This document shows, in pieces, positions 16,611-25,631 of a stretch of 64,000 nt of DNA. The stretch's first letter is position 1; each line of letters opens with the position of its first letter. The DNA is from Flavisolibacter amylovorans. Lineage in GTDB: Bacteria > Bacteroidota > Bacteroidia > Chitinophagales > Chitinophagaceae. The stretch spans positions 124,001 through 188,000 of the forward strand of contig NZ_BAABGY010000001.1 in the NCBI RefSeq assembly GCF_039541815.1, given 5' to 3'. The notes beneath the pieces are model-generated. The model saw nothing but the letters and a program-made list of their open reading frames with translations, searched no databases and was not told where the DNA came from. A program made the translations under genes and the position numbers.

Positions 16611-19043
16611 ATGCGTTACCGGTTTTTCGTGCTAGCCCTTACCGTCTTTTTTGCGCAGTTCGCCGTTGCCCAGCCGCGCACCGTTACCGAGCTATCGGAG
16701 GGCTGGAAGTTCAGCCGCGGGGCCCACGAGGGCGCCGCCGCGCCGGGCTTCAACGACGGTGGCTGGGAAACGGTGTCGGTGCCGCACGACTGGGCCATCC
16801 GCGGGCCCTTCGACAAGGAGATCGACAAGCAGGTGGTGGCCATCACGCAGAACAACGAGAAGGTGGCCACCGAGAAGACGGGCCGCACCGGGGCGCTGCC
16901 TTATATCGGCGAAGGCTGGTATCGCCGCAGCCTGAGCGTTCCCGCGCTGCAGCCCGGCCAGCGGGCGCTGCTCTTCTTCGAGGGCGCCATGAGCGAGCCG
17001 CGCGTGTACCTCAACGGCAAGCTGGTGGGGCAGTGGAACTACGGGTACAACTACTTTCACATCGACATTACGGAGCACGTTGCCGCGGGCGGCAGCCATT
17101 TGCTTGCCGTGCACCTGCGCAACGTAGGCGAGTCGTCGCGCTGGTATCCCGGAGCAGGGCTCTACCGGAAGGTGCACCTCATTATCAAAAATGCGGAGAG
17201 CATCGCCGAGTGGGGCCAATACATCACGACGCCGGTCGTGAACGCAGATGGGGCTAAGATCAATATCCGGACGAAGGCGTCGGGCAAAAATCTCCGGCTT
17301 GAAACCGAGATCCTAGACCCGGCCGGCACGACCCTGGCCGAATACAAAAGCGATAATTTTTTCCAGGGTGAGGTCAGCCAGGATATCCATGTATACCGGC
17401 CGATGCGCTGGAGCCCTGAAACGCCCCACCTCTATACCGCCATTTCACGTCTCTACGCCGATGGCCAGCTGCGCGACTCGACCCGGACCCGCTTCGGCAT
17501 CCGGTCGATCAGCTACACACCCGCCACCGGCTTCCAGCTTAACGGAGTCACACGCAAGTTCAAGGGCGTGTGCCTCCACCACGACCTCGGCCCGCTCGGC
17601 GCCGCTATCAACACGGCCGCCCTCCGCCGGCAGCTGCGCATCCTCAAGGACCTGGGCTGCGATGCCATCCGCTCCTCACACAACATGCCTTCGCGCGAGC
17701 AGCTCGAGCTTGCCGACGAGATGGGCTTTATGTTCCTCGCAGAAAGCTTCGACGAGTGGGCGATGCCGAAGGTGAAGAATGGCTATGCCCGCTTCTTCCA
17801 TACCGATGCGGAAAAGGACATCGTGAACCTGGTGCGCGCCACGCGCAACCACCCTAGCATCGTGATGTGGAGCTCCGGCAACGAGGTGCCCGACCAATGG
17901 GGGGCCGAGGGCGCCAAGCGCGCCAAGTGGCTGCAGGACCTCTTCCACCGCGAAGACCCGACGCGCCCGGTAACCGTAGGCATGGACCAGGTAAAGGCCA
18001 CCATGCAATCGGGCTTCGGCGCACTGCTCGACATCCCCGGTATGAACTATCGCGTGCATCTTTATGAGGAAGCCTACAAGGCCTTCCCGCAAGGGCTGCT
18101 CCTCGGGTCTGAAACGGCGTCCACGGTGAGCTCGCGCGGCATCTACAAGTTTCCCGTGGTGAAAGCGATCGAGAAGCAGTACCCCGACTACCAATGCTCG
18201 TCTTATGACCTTGAGTATTGCAGCTGGTCGAACCTCCCGGAGGACGATTTCATTTTGCAGGACGACAAGCCCTGGGTGATCGGTGAGTTTGTGTGGACCG
18301 GCTTCGACTACCTCGGCGAGCCAACGCCTTACGATGATAAATGGCCGTCGCGCAGCTCCTACTTCGGGCTTGCCGACCTGGCCGGGATCCCGAAAGACCG
18401 CTTCTACCTGTACCGCAGCCGCTGGAATACGACGAGCCCGACGCTGCACCTGCTGCCGCACTGGAACTGGGCCGGCCGCGAGGGGCAAACGACGCCGGTA
18501 TTCGTGTATACGTCTTATGACTCCGCCGAGCTCTTTGTGAACGGCAGGAGCATGGGCGTGCAACGCAAGCGCACCGATTCGTCGGCGCAGCACCGCTACC
18601 GCCTTATGTGGATGGACGTAAAGTACGCCCCCGGCACCGTGAAGGTGGTGGCCTTTGGCACCGACGGGAAGCCCGCCGCCGAGAAGACGATGGTGACCGC
18701 CGGCAAGCCGTACCGGATCGTGCTGGAGCCCGACCGCGACACCCTGCAGGCCGACGGCAGCGACCTGTCGTATGTGACCGTATCGGTAGTGGACCGCCAG
18801 GGCAACTTCTGCCCGACGGCAACAGAACAACTACGGTTCGACGTCAGCGGCGCCGGCACCTACCGCGCGGCCTGCAACGGCGACGCCACTTCGCTGGAGC
18901 TCTTTCACCTGCCCACGATGAAGACCTTCAGCGGCAAGCTGGTGGTGCTGGTGCAGTCGAAGAAGGAAGCGGGGAGCATCGAGCTGCGCGTAACAGGCAA
19001 AGGCCTGAAAGAGGGTCGCGTAGCGCTTCGGTCGGTGAGGTAA
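16611..19043 (+). CDS. Secreted glycoside hydrolase family 2 (beta-galactosidase type)
   Basis: 810 residues with a signal peptide (ending FAVAQ). Domain order: jelly-roll sugar-binding domain (about 25-190, with WETVSVPHDWAI), Ig-like domain (190-300), TIM barrel (300-600) and C-terminal Ig-like domains (610-810). The acid/base is Glu425 in SSGNE and the nucleophile Glu559 in VIGEFVWTGFDYLGE, both in the expected GH2 contexts. It hydrolyses terminal beta-galactosides or related glycosides in the periplasm. No SusC/SusD pair is adjacent, so it is not in a visible polysaccharide-utilisation locus. Confidence 0.92.
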   Translation: MRYRFFVLALTVFFAQFAVAQPRTVTELSEGWKFSRGAHEGAAAPGFNDGGWETVSVPHDWAIRGPFDKEIDKQVVAITQNNEKVATEKTGRTGALPYIGEGWYRRSLSVPALQPGQRALLFFEGAMSEPRVYLNGKLVGQWNYGYNYFHIDITEHVAAGGSHLLAVHLRNVGESSRWYPGAGLYRKVHLIIKNAESIAEWGQYITTPVVNADGAKINIRTKASGKNLRLETEILDPAGTTLAEYKSDNFFQGEVSQDIHVYRPMRWSPETPHLYTAISRLYADGQLRDSTRTRFGIRSISYTPATGFQLNGVTRKFKGVCLHHDLGPLGAAINTAALRRQLRILKDLGCDAIRSSHNMPSREQLELADEMGFMFLAESFDEWAMPKVKNGYARFFHTDAEKDIVNLVRATRNHPSIVMWSSGNEVPDQWGAEGAKRAKWLQDLFHREDPTRPVTVGMDQVKATMQSGFGALLDIPGMNYRVHLYEEAYKAFPQGLLLGSETASTVSSRGIYKFPVVKAIEKQYPDYQCSSYDLEYCSWSNLPEDDFILQDDKPWVIGEFVWTGFDYLGEPTPYDDKWPSRSSYFGLADLAGIPKDRFYLYRSRWNTTSPTLHLLPHWNWAGREGQTTPVFVYTSYDSAELFVNGRSMGVQRKRTDSSAQHRYRLMWMDVKYAPGTVKVVAFGTDGKPAAEKTMVTAGKPYRIVLEPDRDTLQADGSDLSYVTVSVVDRQGNFCPTATEQLRFDVSGAGTYRAACNGDATSLELFHLPTMKTFSGKLVVLVQSKKEAGSIELRVTGKGLKEGRVALRSVR

Positions 19044-19074
19044 GCCAGATGTTTACCGTAAGTATACAAGGAGA

Positions 19075-19104
19075 GCCGGTGCGTAAGCACCGGCCTTTCC
19101 TTTT
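19075..19104 (+). terminator. Intrinsic terminator after the GH2 gene
   Basis: GCCGGTGC and GCACCGGC form an 8-bp stem with a GTAA loop, followed by a pyrimidine run (CTTTCCTTTT). Confidence 0.75.
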
Positions 19105-19186
19105 ATCCGCTGGTTCAAGTGGCAGCCGGATCTTTGCTCGTTCCGGTAAAGTAGAAAGTGATGGCTATCTTTCAGGTTAGATAAAA

Positions 19187-19606
19187 ATGACCTTTATGCT
19201 GCTCGTACTTCATGAGATCGAATTGGGTTCCGGCAATCCCGATGCCAGCAAGGAGTTTTACCATAAATCGTTGGGGCTTCCCTTGGCCGTGGATCAAGAC
19301 CAGCTTAAGGTGGTGCGGCCCAACGTCGATGGGTTGGATTTTAATCTATCTACCCATCTTTCCGCTCCCCGTGTCATCATCAGTTTTCTGACCCGGGACC
19401 TGGAAGGGGTGATGGACGAGCTGAAGCGGCAAGGACGGCCTTTTTCGGGCCCCCGGCCTTCCCATTTGGGGATGACCTCGGTGCAACTCGAGGATCCTGA
19501 TGGATATACCGTGAAGATCAATATGCCCACAGAGGGCTCTCCGCAATGGCTGAAGGACAAGGCAGCCAGGATCGGCACAGCCGCACTGGTAGCGTCAGGC
19601 CATTAA
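19187..19606 (+). CDS. VOC-superfamily (glyoxalase-like) protein
   Basis: 139 residues. The beta-alpha-beta-beta-beta layout of VOC proteins is visible: LHEIELGSGNPDASKEFYHKSLG, FLTRDLEGVMDELKRQG, then TSVQLEDPDGYTVKI (C-terminal metal/substrate strand with DPDG). Metal ligands may be the first His/Glu and the final Asp/Glu. The reaction is unknown. A TATCTTTC box at 19166-19173 lies 13 nt before the ATG. Confidence 0.75.
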   Translation: MTFMLLVLHEIELGSGNPDASKEFYHKSLGLPLAVDQDQLKVVRPNVDGLDFNLSTHLSAPRVIISFLTRDLEGVMDELKRQGRPFSGPRPSHLGMTSVQLEDPDGYTVKINMPTEGSPQWLKDKAARIGTAALVASGH

Positions 19607-19643
19607 TAGGATACACCGCAAAGGCTGCACGCGCAACTTCAAA

Positions 19644-20198
19644 CTACAGACTTTCTCTGCACCCCATCCACAGCCGCTGCATGTATTCCAGTCCCTTTTC
19701 GCGGGCAAAGGCAATGTTGCGCTCGGGGATCTTTTCGGTACCGGGATAGGCATCGACCGCGCGCGTCACGCTTTCTTCGCGCAGCACCTGCAGCATGGGA
19801 TAGGGCGCGCGGTTCGTGTAGTTTGCGGGATCGTCGGGGCGACTGCCGGCGAAGACATAGCCGGGATGAAACGACGCGAGCTGGTAGGTGCCTTCATAGC
19901 CTCCTTTCTGCAGGCGAAGGTTCGCGGCGTCGAGCAGCTTCAGGTATTCGGGAAAGCGGGTGAATCCGTCGGGCACGAGGAGAAACAGCGTTTCAATTTC
20001 CGCATCTCCATCCAGGCGCGTGAAGGCGGCTGTGAGGGCGTCGAGCACGGCCGCGCGGGTGCCGCCGGCTATTTCAAAGCGGATGCTGTCGCGCTTCACC
20101 TCGCGGAGCGCAAAGGGACAGAAGTTGCAGCCGACCACCACGTCAGTGATCCACTTTTTGGTATGGGCAATGAGTTGGGCATGACGCGGGTGCTGCAT
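19644..20198 (-). CDS. DUF1415 family protein
   Basis: 184 residues. Characteristic elements: WITDVVVGCNFCPFA near the N-terminus (paired cysteines C-x2-C), FLLVPDGFTRFPEYL, YQLASFHPGYVFAG, and the NRAPYPMLQVLREESV block. The family is widespread, cytosolic and uncharacterised; the cysteines may bind metal. Convergent with the VOC gene. Confidence 0.85.
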   Translation of the reverse strand: MQHPRHAQLIAHTKKWITDVVVGCNFCPFALREVKRDSIRFEIAGGTRAAVLDALTAAFTRLDGDAEIETLFLLVPDGFTRFPEYLKLLDAANLRLQKGGYEGTYQLASFHPGYVFAGSRPDDPANYTNRAPYPMLQVLREESVTRAVDAYPGTEKIPERNIAFAREKGLEYMQRLWMGCRESL

Positions 20199-20203
20199 GG
20201 GCC

Positions 20204-20211
20204 TAAAGGTA
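20204..20211 (-). promoter_or_regulatory. -7 box placed for a leaderless transcript
   Basis: On the minus strand the sequence reads TACCTTTA and ends 6 nt before the DUF1415 ATG. Confidence 0.45.
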
Positions 20212-20338
20212 GGGCAGGAGTGCCGACCCGGTCGTTACTTGCGCTAGTAAAGCGACCATCGGGTTGATGCCGCAACCGCTCCGGCCCGGCCTGAGAATAC
20301 CCGGCAGCACTTATCTTAGGCCCCCAAGCCGGATCAAT

Positions 20339-20704
20339 ATGAACACCACCGATAGTCACAACGAGCGCATCGCCAGCATGACCTTCGCCTCCGTATACCC
20401 GCACTATGTTACGAAGGTGGAGAAGAAGGGCCGCACGAAGGCCGAGCTCCACCAGGTGATCGAATGGCTCACGGGGTTCGACGAAGCGCGCGTGCAGCGC
20501 CTCATCGACGAGAAAGCCACCTTCGCGGCCTTCTTCGGGCAGGCTTCCCTGAACCCGGCTGCGCGCCTCATCACCGGGACCATCTGCGGCTACCGCATCG
20601 AGGAGATTGACCATCCGCTCACCCGGCAGGTACGCTACCTCGACAAGCTGGTAGACGAGCTGGCAAAGGGAAGGAAGATGGAGAAGATATTGCGAATGGG
20701 GTAA
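20339..20704 (+). CDS. DUF2200 family protein
   Basis: 121 residues, the family's usual length. It begins NERIASMTFASVYPHYVTKVEKKGRT (quoted in part), continues with HQVIEWLTGF and the INP-like block ASLNPAARLITGTICGYRIEEI, and ends with LDKLVDELAKGR. DUF2200 proteins (some with a DUF1801-like neighbour) have no known function. The ATG at 20339 fits the family start; a TATCTTAG box lies at 20312-20319. Confidence 0.85.
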   Translation: MNTTDSHNERIASMTFASVYPHYVTKVEKKGRTKAELHQVIEWLTGFDEARVQRLIDEKATFAAFFGQASLNPAARLITGTICGYRIEEIDHPLTRQVRYLDKLVDELAKGRKMEKILRMG

Positions 20705-20770
20705 TGGGGTAATGTGCTGATGGGGCAATATGCTGGTGAGGTGGGTTATGAGCAGGTAGGCGGGATTATG
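20696..20770. repeat. Short word-like repeat between DUF2200 and DinB genes
   Basis: The spacer is built of near-copies of one word (TAATGTGCTGATG, CAATATGCTGGTG, TTATGAGCAGGT). The same word fills the spacer between atpF and atpH 33 kb away. Confidence 0.5.
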
Positions 20771-20774
20771 GGAT

Positions 20775-21233
20775 ATGGAAACAAGAAGCATGATCGACAC
20801 GTTGAAGACGCTGTTTGCAAGGGACCTCGGCCGGCTGCGCAGCGAGATCGCCGCCTATACACAGGAGGCGAACCTCTGGAAGGTGGAGGGGGTGGTCACG
20901 AATTCGGCCGGCAACCTGTGCCTGCACCTGCTGGGAAATCTGAACACCTATATCGGCAGGGAGCTCGGTGGCACGGGCTATGTCCGCGACCGGGCGCTTG
21001 AGTTTGCGGCAAGGGAGGTGCCGCGCGCGGATCTGCTGAACCGGATCGATGCCACGCGGCAGGTCGTAACCAATACGCTCGATGGCCTGGACGAGGCGGC
21101 CCTCGAAAGGGAGTACCCGGAGCTCGTGTTCGACAAAAAGACCTCTGCCGGCTTCCTGCTGGTACACCTGGCCACCCACCTCGCCTATCACCTGGGCCAG
21201 GTCAATTACCACCGGAGGCTCATCGACCGCTAG
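20775..21233 (+). CDS. DinB-superfamily protein (DUF1572-like)
   Basis: 152 residues forming a four-helix bundle. The metal-site His residues of DinB proteins are visible: LCLHLLGNLNTYIG (first His), then HLATHLAYHLGQVNYHRR (C-terminal HxxxHxxYHxGQ motif). Members bind a divalent metal; some are thiol-dependent transferases, others damage-inducible with unknown roles. A second ATG at 20790 is also possible. Downstream of DUF2200 by 70 bp. Confidence 0.8.
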   Translation: METRSMIDTLKTLFARDLGRLRSEIAAYTQEANLWKVEGVVTNSAGNLCLHLLGNLNTYIGRELGGTGYVRDRALEFAAREVPRADLLNRIDATRQVVTNTLDGLDEAALEREYPELVFDKKTSAGFLLVHLATHLAYHLGQVNYHRRLIDR

Positions 21234-21348
21234 GGGGCGGCCGGTGGGCGCCTGCTGGCAGGGAGCAAACCACCCGCGCCCGGCCGGCCCGCGTAGTTCT
21301 ACGGATGATGCCCTGCCTGCCGCTTATGGAAAAGCCGGCGCCACGCGG

Positions 21349-21378
21349 TTTGGATTATTGAGGATTTTTATATATTTG
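21349..21378 (+). promoter_or_regulatory. Canonical Bacteroidota promoter (-33 TTTG, -7 TATATTTG)
   Basis: TTTG at 21349-21352 and TATATTTG at 21371-21378, separated by 18 bp, match both promoter elements. The leader to the ATG at 21408 is about 25 nt. Confidence 0.65.
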
Positions 21379-21407
21379 AACCCTCAACTCAATCAACTAA
21401 CTGCATC

Positions 21408-22145
21408 ATGAAAATCACAAAGCTCCTCCCGCTCCTGGGTCTTGCCTTGCTCGTACTCGCCAGCTGTAAGAAAAAATCCGACGACACCGATAACAACACC
21501 CCCACGGTAGACGCCAATGGCAACCTCCGGGTGGCCAGCGACGCCGACGGCGCCGTGTATGCCATCAAGATGCACCTGCACGAGGGCCACAACGGCACGA
21601 GCGTCGACGAAATGTATACCGCCTATGCCTGGTTCGGCTCGCAAACGGCGTTCAAGCCTGCCGGTGAAGTGAAAGTGAACGGTTACGACCTCATGAACTT
21701 CGGCGGCATCAACTACTACGGCTACGCCGGGTTCGATCAGCTGTTCCCCAACAACACCGCCACCTGGACCGTGCAGGGCGATGCGGCCGCCGGCGTACCG
21801 GGCTTCACGCACACCGACAATACGGCCTTCGCCTCCGGCGGCCAGTTCACGCTGCCGGCCAGCATCAACATCAACAACAGCTTCACCCTGAACTTTACGC
21901 CGATCAACAACGTGGCCGGCGTCGTGTTCTCTATCATCGGCAATAACGGCGAGAAGCACAAGGCCGTGGCCAACGGCGCCAGCTCCGTTACCTTCACCTC
22001 GGCCGAGATGAAGGAGGTAGCCTATACGCAGGATCAGATCGGGTTCCAGATCACCTCGGTGGCCTACACGCAGCAGACCATCAACGGCAAGAAGATCTAC
22101 TTCGTAAAGCAGAACCAGCACGCCCGCGAGACGGTTACGCAATAA
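21408..22145 (+). CDS. Hypothetical surface lipoprotein
   Basis: 245 residues. Lipoprotein signal MKITKLLPLLGLALLVLASC, with Cys20 followed by KKK. The mature part is beta-rich, with many Asn, Gly and Thr (YAWFGSQTAFKPAGEVKVNG, PASININNSFTLNF, TPINNVAGVVFSIIG). No recognised family. It has its own strong promoter and its own terminator, so it is a monocistronic unit. Confidence 0.7.
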   Translation: MKITKLLPLLGLALLVLASCKKKSDDTDNNTPTVDANGNLRVASDADGAVYAIKMHLHEGHNGTSVDEMYTAYAWFGSQTAFKPAGEVKVNGYDLMNFGGINYYGYAGFDQLFPNNTATWTVQGDAAAGVPGFTHTDNTAFASGGQFTLPASININNSFTLNFTPINNVAGVVFSIIGNNGEKHKAVANGASSVTFTSAEMKEVAYTQDQIGFQITSVAYTQQTINGKKIYFVKQNQHARETVTQ

Positions 22146-22166
22146 TCGATTTGTTACTTAAAAGAA

Positions 22167-22193
22167 ATCCGCAGTTCGCTGCGGATTTTTTTT
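22167..22193 (+). terminator. Strong intrinsic terminator
   Basis: AATCCGCAG and CTGCGGATT form a 9-bp stem with a TTCG tetraloop, then eight T. Confidence 0.9.
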
Positions 22194-22292
22194 GCGCGTT
22201 CCGGCAGGGGCCCAGATCTGTAGTGAAGCATTGTACATTTACGGGGGCCGCGGGCACAAGGTGTTGCTACGCCCTACCGCTGTCCTTCAAAA

Positions 22293-22793
22293 ATGGAACC
22301 CTTGGCAAGCCCGAACCCGGTTTTCAGTGCGCGGAACGACCGACTGCAGTACAGTCTGCCCGTAGTGATCAGCGCTATTCCTATCGTGGGACTCACATAC
22401 GCCTTTCTGAAAGACCCGGCCGGCGAATCGGCTGGCTTCAGGGAAAACCCGGGACTGATTGTCTTCATCGGGTTCCTGCTCCTGGTTCTGGGTTATTTCT
22501 GTTACCAGATGCTCGATAAACGGGAGAAGCTGGTGGTTGAACCGACCGGGATCTGGACATCGAAGTACAAGCGGATCGACTGGGAGCAGGTGAGCTCCCT
22601 TGCCTTCCAAAGCGCAACGGGAAGATATGGAGGCACCCGGCTGATCATCGGGCTGCGCGCATCGGGCAGGGAGCTCCGGTTCGATGTCTCCGGGCTCGAC
22701 AGGACGCCCGAAGAAATACGGTGCGCGCTGAAGGCGCATTCGGCCGGGTTCGATATCGCATTCCCCGATGAAGCAACAGAAGTGGCATCATGA
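22293..22793 (+). CDS. Two-helix membrane protein
   Basis: 166 residues. Two membrane helices (YSLPVVISAIPIVGLTYAFL and GLIVFIGFLLLVLGYFCYQML) are followed by a cytosolic beta-rich domain with LVVEPTGIWTSKYKRIDWEQVSSLAF, resembling the PH-like domains of DUF304/STM3941-type membrane proteins. Function unknown. Confidence 0.6.
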   Translation: MEPLASPNPVFSARNDRLQYSLPVVISAIPIVGLTYAFLKDPAGESAGFRENPGLIVFIGFLLLVLGYFCYQMLDKREKLVVEPTGIWTSKYKRIDWEQVSSLAFQSATGRYGGTRLIIGLRASGRELRFDVSGLDRTPEEIRCALKAHSAGFDIAFPDEATEVAS

Positions 22794-22841
22794 GCCAGGG
22801 ACGCCGAGCGGTGCCTGCCCGGTACACACGGACGGTTGGCT

Positions 22842-22849
22842 TATCTTTA
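22842..22849 (+). promoter_or_regulatory. Putative -7 box
   Basis: TATCTTTA, 35 nt before the ATG at 22885. Confidence 0.35.
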
Positions 22850-22884
22850 AACGGTACGCAGTACGGCGTAGATAAAACCAAAAC

Positions 22885-23403
22885 ATGACGATAAGGGTAA
22901 TTTTTCAGATCATCCTAAAGGTGCTCGGGGTTTTCTTCATCAAGGATATCCTGGCGACGCTTCCGCACCTGCTCTCGGTGGGCCTTTTTCTTTTCGGTGC
23001 GAATAGCGGGGCCGAAGGCTTATGGACCCTGGCAACCACCTTGCTGGTACTCTTTGTTTATTGCCTCGTTGCTTATTGCCTGATCTTCCGGACCGACCGC
23101 GTTATCGACAAGCTCAGACTGGACGAGGGGTTCACGGAACAAAGTATCACCTGGTCGATACACCGGTCGACGGTACTGAGCATTTGTGTGATCGTGATCG
23201 GCGGCCTCATCGTGGTGGACGGGATCCCGGAACTCTGCCGGCAGCTGTTTTCCTACTTCCAGGAACGGCGGATGACGTTTGGGCAAACGGATCCAAGTAT
23301 CTCGTATTCGGTGCTGTCTGCAGCCAAAATCCTTATCGGGCTCCTGCTGATCGGGAGCCAGCGGCAGATCGTAAATTATATCGAGCACCGGCGGCGGAAA
23401 TGA
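22885..23403 (+). CDS. Four-helix membrane protein of unknown function
   Basis: 172 residues with hydrophobic segments at about 5-25 (FQIILKVLGVFFIKDIL), 28-45, 52-70 (LATTLLVLFVYCLVAYCLIF), 98-120 (STVLSICVIVIGGLIVVDGI) and a last one near 145-160 (SAAKILIGLLLIGSQ). The tail is basic. No family recognised; possibly transcribed with the preceding membrane gene. Confidence 0.6.
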   Translation: MTIRVIFQIILKVLGVFFIKDILATLPHLLSVGLFLFGANSGAEGLWTLATTLLVLFVYCLVAYCLIFRTDRVIDKLRLDEGFTEQSITWSIHRSTVLSICVIVIGGLIVVDGIPELCRQLFSYFQERRMTFGQTDPSISYSVLSAAKILIGLLLIGSQRQIVNYIEHRRRK

Positions 23404-23499
23404 CCGCGGCCGGCGAACGCCGCAAATTGATGCGCTAACCTGCGCCGGCGCAGGGCCGCTGCTTTCGGCTGGTCGTGGGAAAGTCAATACCGGCAAGCG

Positions 23500-23566
23500 T
23501 TTACATTCTTTTACAACCTTTTTACGGCGCATTTACCGGCATTGTGTTTCCGGGCGCGTACGTTTG
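23500..23566 (+). promoter_or_regulatory. TTTAC repeat array and -7 box upstream of the propeller lipoprotein
   Basis: Four TTAC words start at 23501, 23511, 23522 and 23533 (spacing 10, 11, 11). TACGTTTG, an exact -7 box, begins at 23559, 26 nt after the last word. A near-copy of this layout precedes the gene at 25092. The spacing suits a tandem-binding activator such as an OmpR-type regulator (inference). Confidence 0.55.
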
Positions 23567-23636
23567 GTGGAGCGAGGTTGCCGTGATCACGGCGCCCCAA
23601 CCCGCCACCGGATAACCGTCACTAAGAAGTTGAACC

Positions 23637-24746
23637 ATGAAACAATATAGCGCAGCAAGGCACCTGCTTACCATTCTCGCGATCCTGCTTTTGGGTACTG
23701 CCTGCCAGGAGCCCGCTAAGAACGGCTTGCCGGACAAACACCCGAAACTGATAAAAACCATCGGTAACCCGGGGTATGGCAATGTTCAATGCAGCCTGGA
23801 AGATAAAGCCGGCAATCTCTGGTTCGGCACCACCGGGAATGGCCTGTACCGGTACGACGGGAAATCGTTCCGGCAGTTTTTAATGGCCGACGGGCTGAAC
23901 AGCAATAGCGTTTATGCACTGATGGAAGACAACGAGGGCAGGATCTGGGTCGGTACCGAAGCGGGGCTCTGTCTGTACAAGCCGGCAGCTTCCACCACGC
24001 CGGGCGGGAACGCATTCGACCCGGTCCGGATTCCCTTACCTAAAGACCTGCCGCCCAACACGAATCCCAACAAGCAGAATGCGCACTTGATCCACAGTAT
24101 GCTGCAGGCAAAAAGCGGGAAGCTCTGGTTCGCTACGATTGACGGGGTTTTTGTATCCGACGGCCAATCCTTCACCCACTTCCCGATCCGGGAGGCCCCA
24201 AACGGCTATCTGGGTACTAACGATAAAGCCGAGCGACTGCTGGAAGACAAAGCGGGCAACATCTGGTTTGGCGGACGCACCAACGAAGGGGCGTACCGGT
24301 ACGATGGAAAAACGGTAACCCAACTCCGGTTGGATACCTTGTTCCAGGACGGGCCAACGCCCAAACCGCACAATTGGGGCTGGCCCCAGGTGCAGGACAG
24401 GGCCGGGAATATCTGGTTCAGCAGTTGGGGCGGGGCCTACCGGTACGACGGTAAATCGGTGACCGGCTTTACGAGGGAGGCGGGCCTGCCGAACGAGGTG
24501 ACCTGTATCCTCGAAGACAAAAAGGGAAACCTTTGGTTTGGCGGCGCCCAGGGACTTGCCCGCTACGATGGGAAAACGTTCACCCGTTTCGGCACAAAAG
24601 ACGGGCTGGCCAATCCCTGGATCTGGTCACTTTTGGAAGATACCCGCGGACATATCTGGGTGGGCACGAGGGCAACCGGGCTCTACCTGTTTGATGGAAC
24701 GAGATTCATCGCCTATTCGGAGTACCAGCAGCCCGTAGCGAAGTGA
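23637..24746 (+). CDS. Lipoprotein with two-component-regulator beta-propeller repeats
   Basis: 369 residues. Lipoprotein signal ending LLGTAC (Cys22). About eight propeller blades of the Reg_prop type follow, each with a D-x-x-GN-(I/L)WFG core: LEDKAGNLWFGTTGNGLYRY, then DNEGRIWVGTEAGLCLY, DKAGNIWFGGRT, DRAGNIWFSSWGG, DKKGNLWFGGAQGLARY and DTRGHIWVGTRATGLYLF. In hybrid two-component sensors this propeller is the periplasmic input module; here it stands alone without kinase or regulator. Confidence 0.85.
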   Translation: MKQYSAARHLLTILAILLLGTACQEPAKNGLPDKHPKLIKTIGNPGYGNVQCSLEDKAGNLWFGTTGNGLYRYDGKSFRQFLMADGLNSNSVYALMEDNEGRIWVGTEAGLCLYKPAASTTPGGNAFDPVRIPLPKDLPPNTNPNKQNAHLIHSMLQAKSGKLWFATIDGVFVSDGQSFTHFPIREAPNGYLGTNDKAERLLEDKAGNIWFGGRTNEGAYRYDGKTVTQLRLDTLFQDGPTPKPHNWGWPQVQDRAGNIWFSSWGGAYRYDGKSVTGFTREAGLPNEVTCILEDKKGNLWFGGAQGLARYDGKTFTRFGTKDGLANPWIWSLLEDTRGHIWVGTRATGLYLFDGTRFIAYSEYQQPVAK

Positions 24747-24932
24747 CCATCGGGACCGCGGTTACGGTCGGACGCAGTTGCGCTTTCCTGCCGGCAGCGG
24801 CGCGGTCATTGTTTCCGGTAACAGGGATCACCAGGCAGCTTGCGGGTTTGGACAAGGGTACCCATCATCCGCTCCCGTGCTTCCGGCTTTGGTACAGGGA
24901 GTTGCTGCCGAAACGGACCGGGTTGCCGATTT
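24747..24932. other. Leader part of the 345-bp spacer
   Basis: No gene or repeat recognised in this stretch; the remainder of the spacer holds the TTTAC array. Confidence 0.4.
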
Positions 24933-24999
24933 TTTACACTGTTTACACGCTTATTTACGATCCATTTACGGCAGGCGGGCACAAAGCAGCCTACTTTTA
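24933..24999 (+). promoter_or_regulatory. Second TTTAC repeat array with -7 box
   Basis: TTTAC occurs at 24933, 24942, 24954 and 24965. TACTTTTA at 24992 serves as -7 box. The last TTAC to -7 distance is 26 nt, identical to the array at 23500, and the last two words share flanks with it (TTTACG-N5-ATTTAC). The leader to 25092 is about 90 nt. Confidence 0.5.
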
Positions 25000-25091
25000 G
25001 TGCAGCGACGCCGAATCGCGCACGCAGCTGCGCTTTCAAGGATCCCATCTTACGGCAGCCATCGAACGACGATCATCAAACCCCCAATAAT

Positions 25092-25631
25092 ATGAACAAA
25101 GCTATTTATGCGCTGATCGTGCCGCTGGTGGTGGCAGGAGGCCTCGTGTATGCCAATCGCGACGTCAGAAGGGAAGCCACCGAACAGCCGGCCCCCAAGC
25201 CGCCCACTGCTGCTGAAAGAGCCGCCGCGTTGAAGCAATGGGAGGCTACTCCCGATGGAATGAAGTTCACGGCATGGGAATCCTCGCCCGCAGGCAGGAA
25301 GGTGTATGCCGCCGAAGCCAGGATACGAAAGCAGCTGAGTGGCTATTCCGACATGGAGGCCGTGATCACGGACCTTGCGCTGCCGCTGGGCGCCCGATTA
25401 GGGTTTGGCGTGATGGTCCGTATCGACGGTGCCGATTATATACTGACGTTCCCGGCAGCGCCGGAGCAAATGAAGCAGTTACAAAGCCTGAGGGTGAACG
25501 ACAGGATCATCGTCCGAAGCCGTAACGTATCACACGCGCCCAAGTATGCCTACCCGATCGTATCGGCCGACTATGTGGAACGGGAGGGAAAAATGTTGTT
25601 CAAACGCATTCCCCGGCCGGGCGGTTGCTGA
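25092..25631 (+). CDS. Secreted or membrane-anchored protein, possible OB-fold
   Basis: 179 residues. N-terminal helix NKAIYALIVPLVVAGGLVYA may be a signal anchor. A proline-rich linker (EQPAPKPPTAAER) leads to a helical part and then a beta-rich C-terminus (ARLGFGVMVRIDGADYILTF, LRVNDRIIVRSRNV) that looks OB-like by eye. No family confirmed. The promoter array links its regulation to the propeller lipoprotein upstream. Confidence 0.55.
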   Translation: MNKAIYALIVPLVVAGGLVYANRDVRREATEQPAPKPPTAAERAAALKQWEATPDGMKFTAWESSPAGRKVYAAEARIRKQLSGYSDMEAVITDLALPLGARLGFGVMVRIDGADYILTFPAAPEQMKQLQSLRVNDRIIVRSRNVSHAPKYAYPIVSADYVEREGKMLFKRIPRPGGC

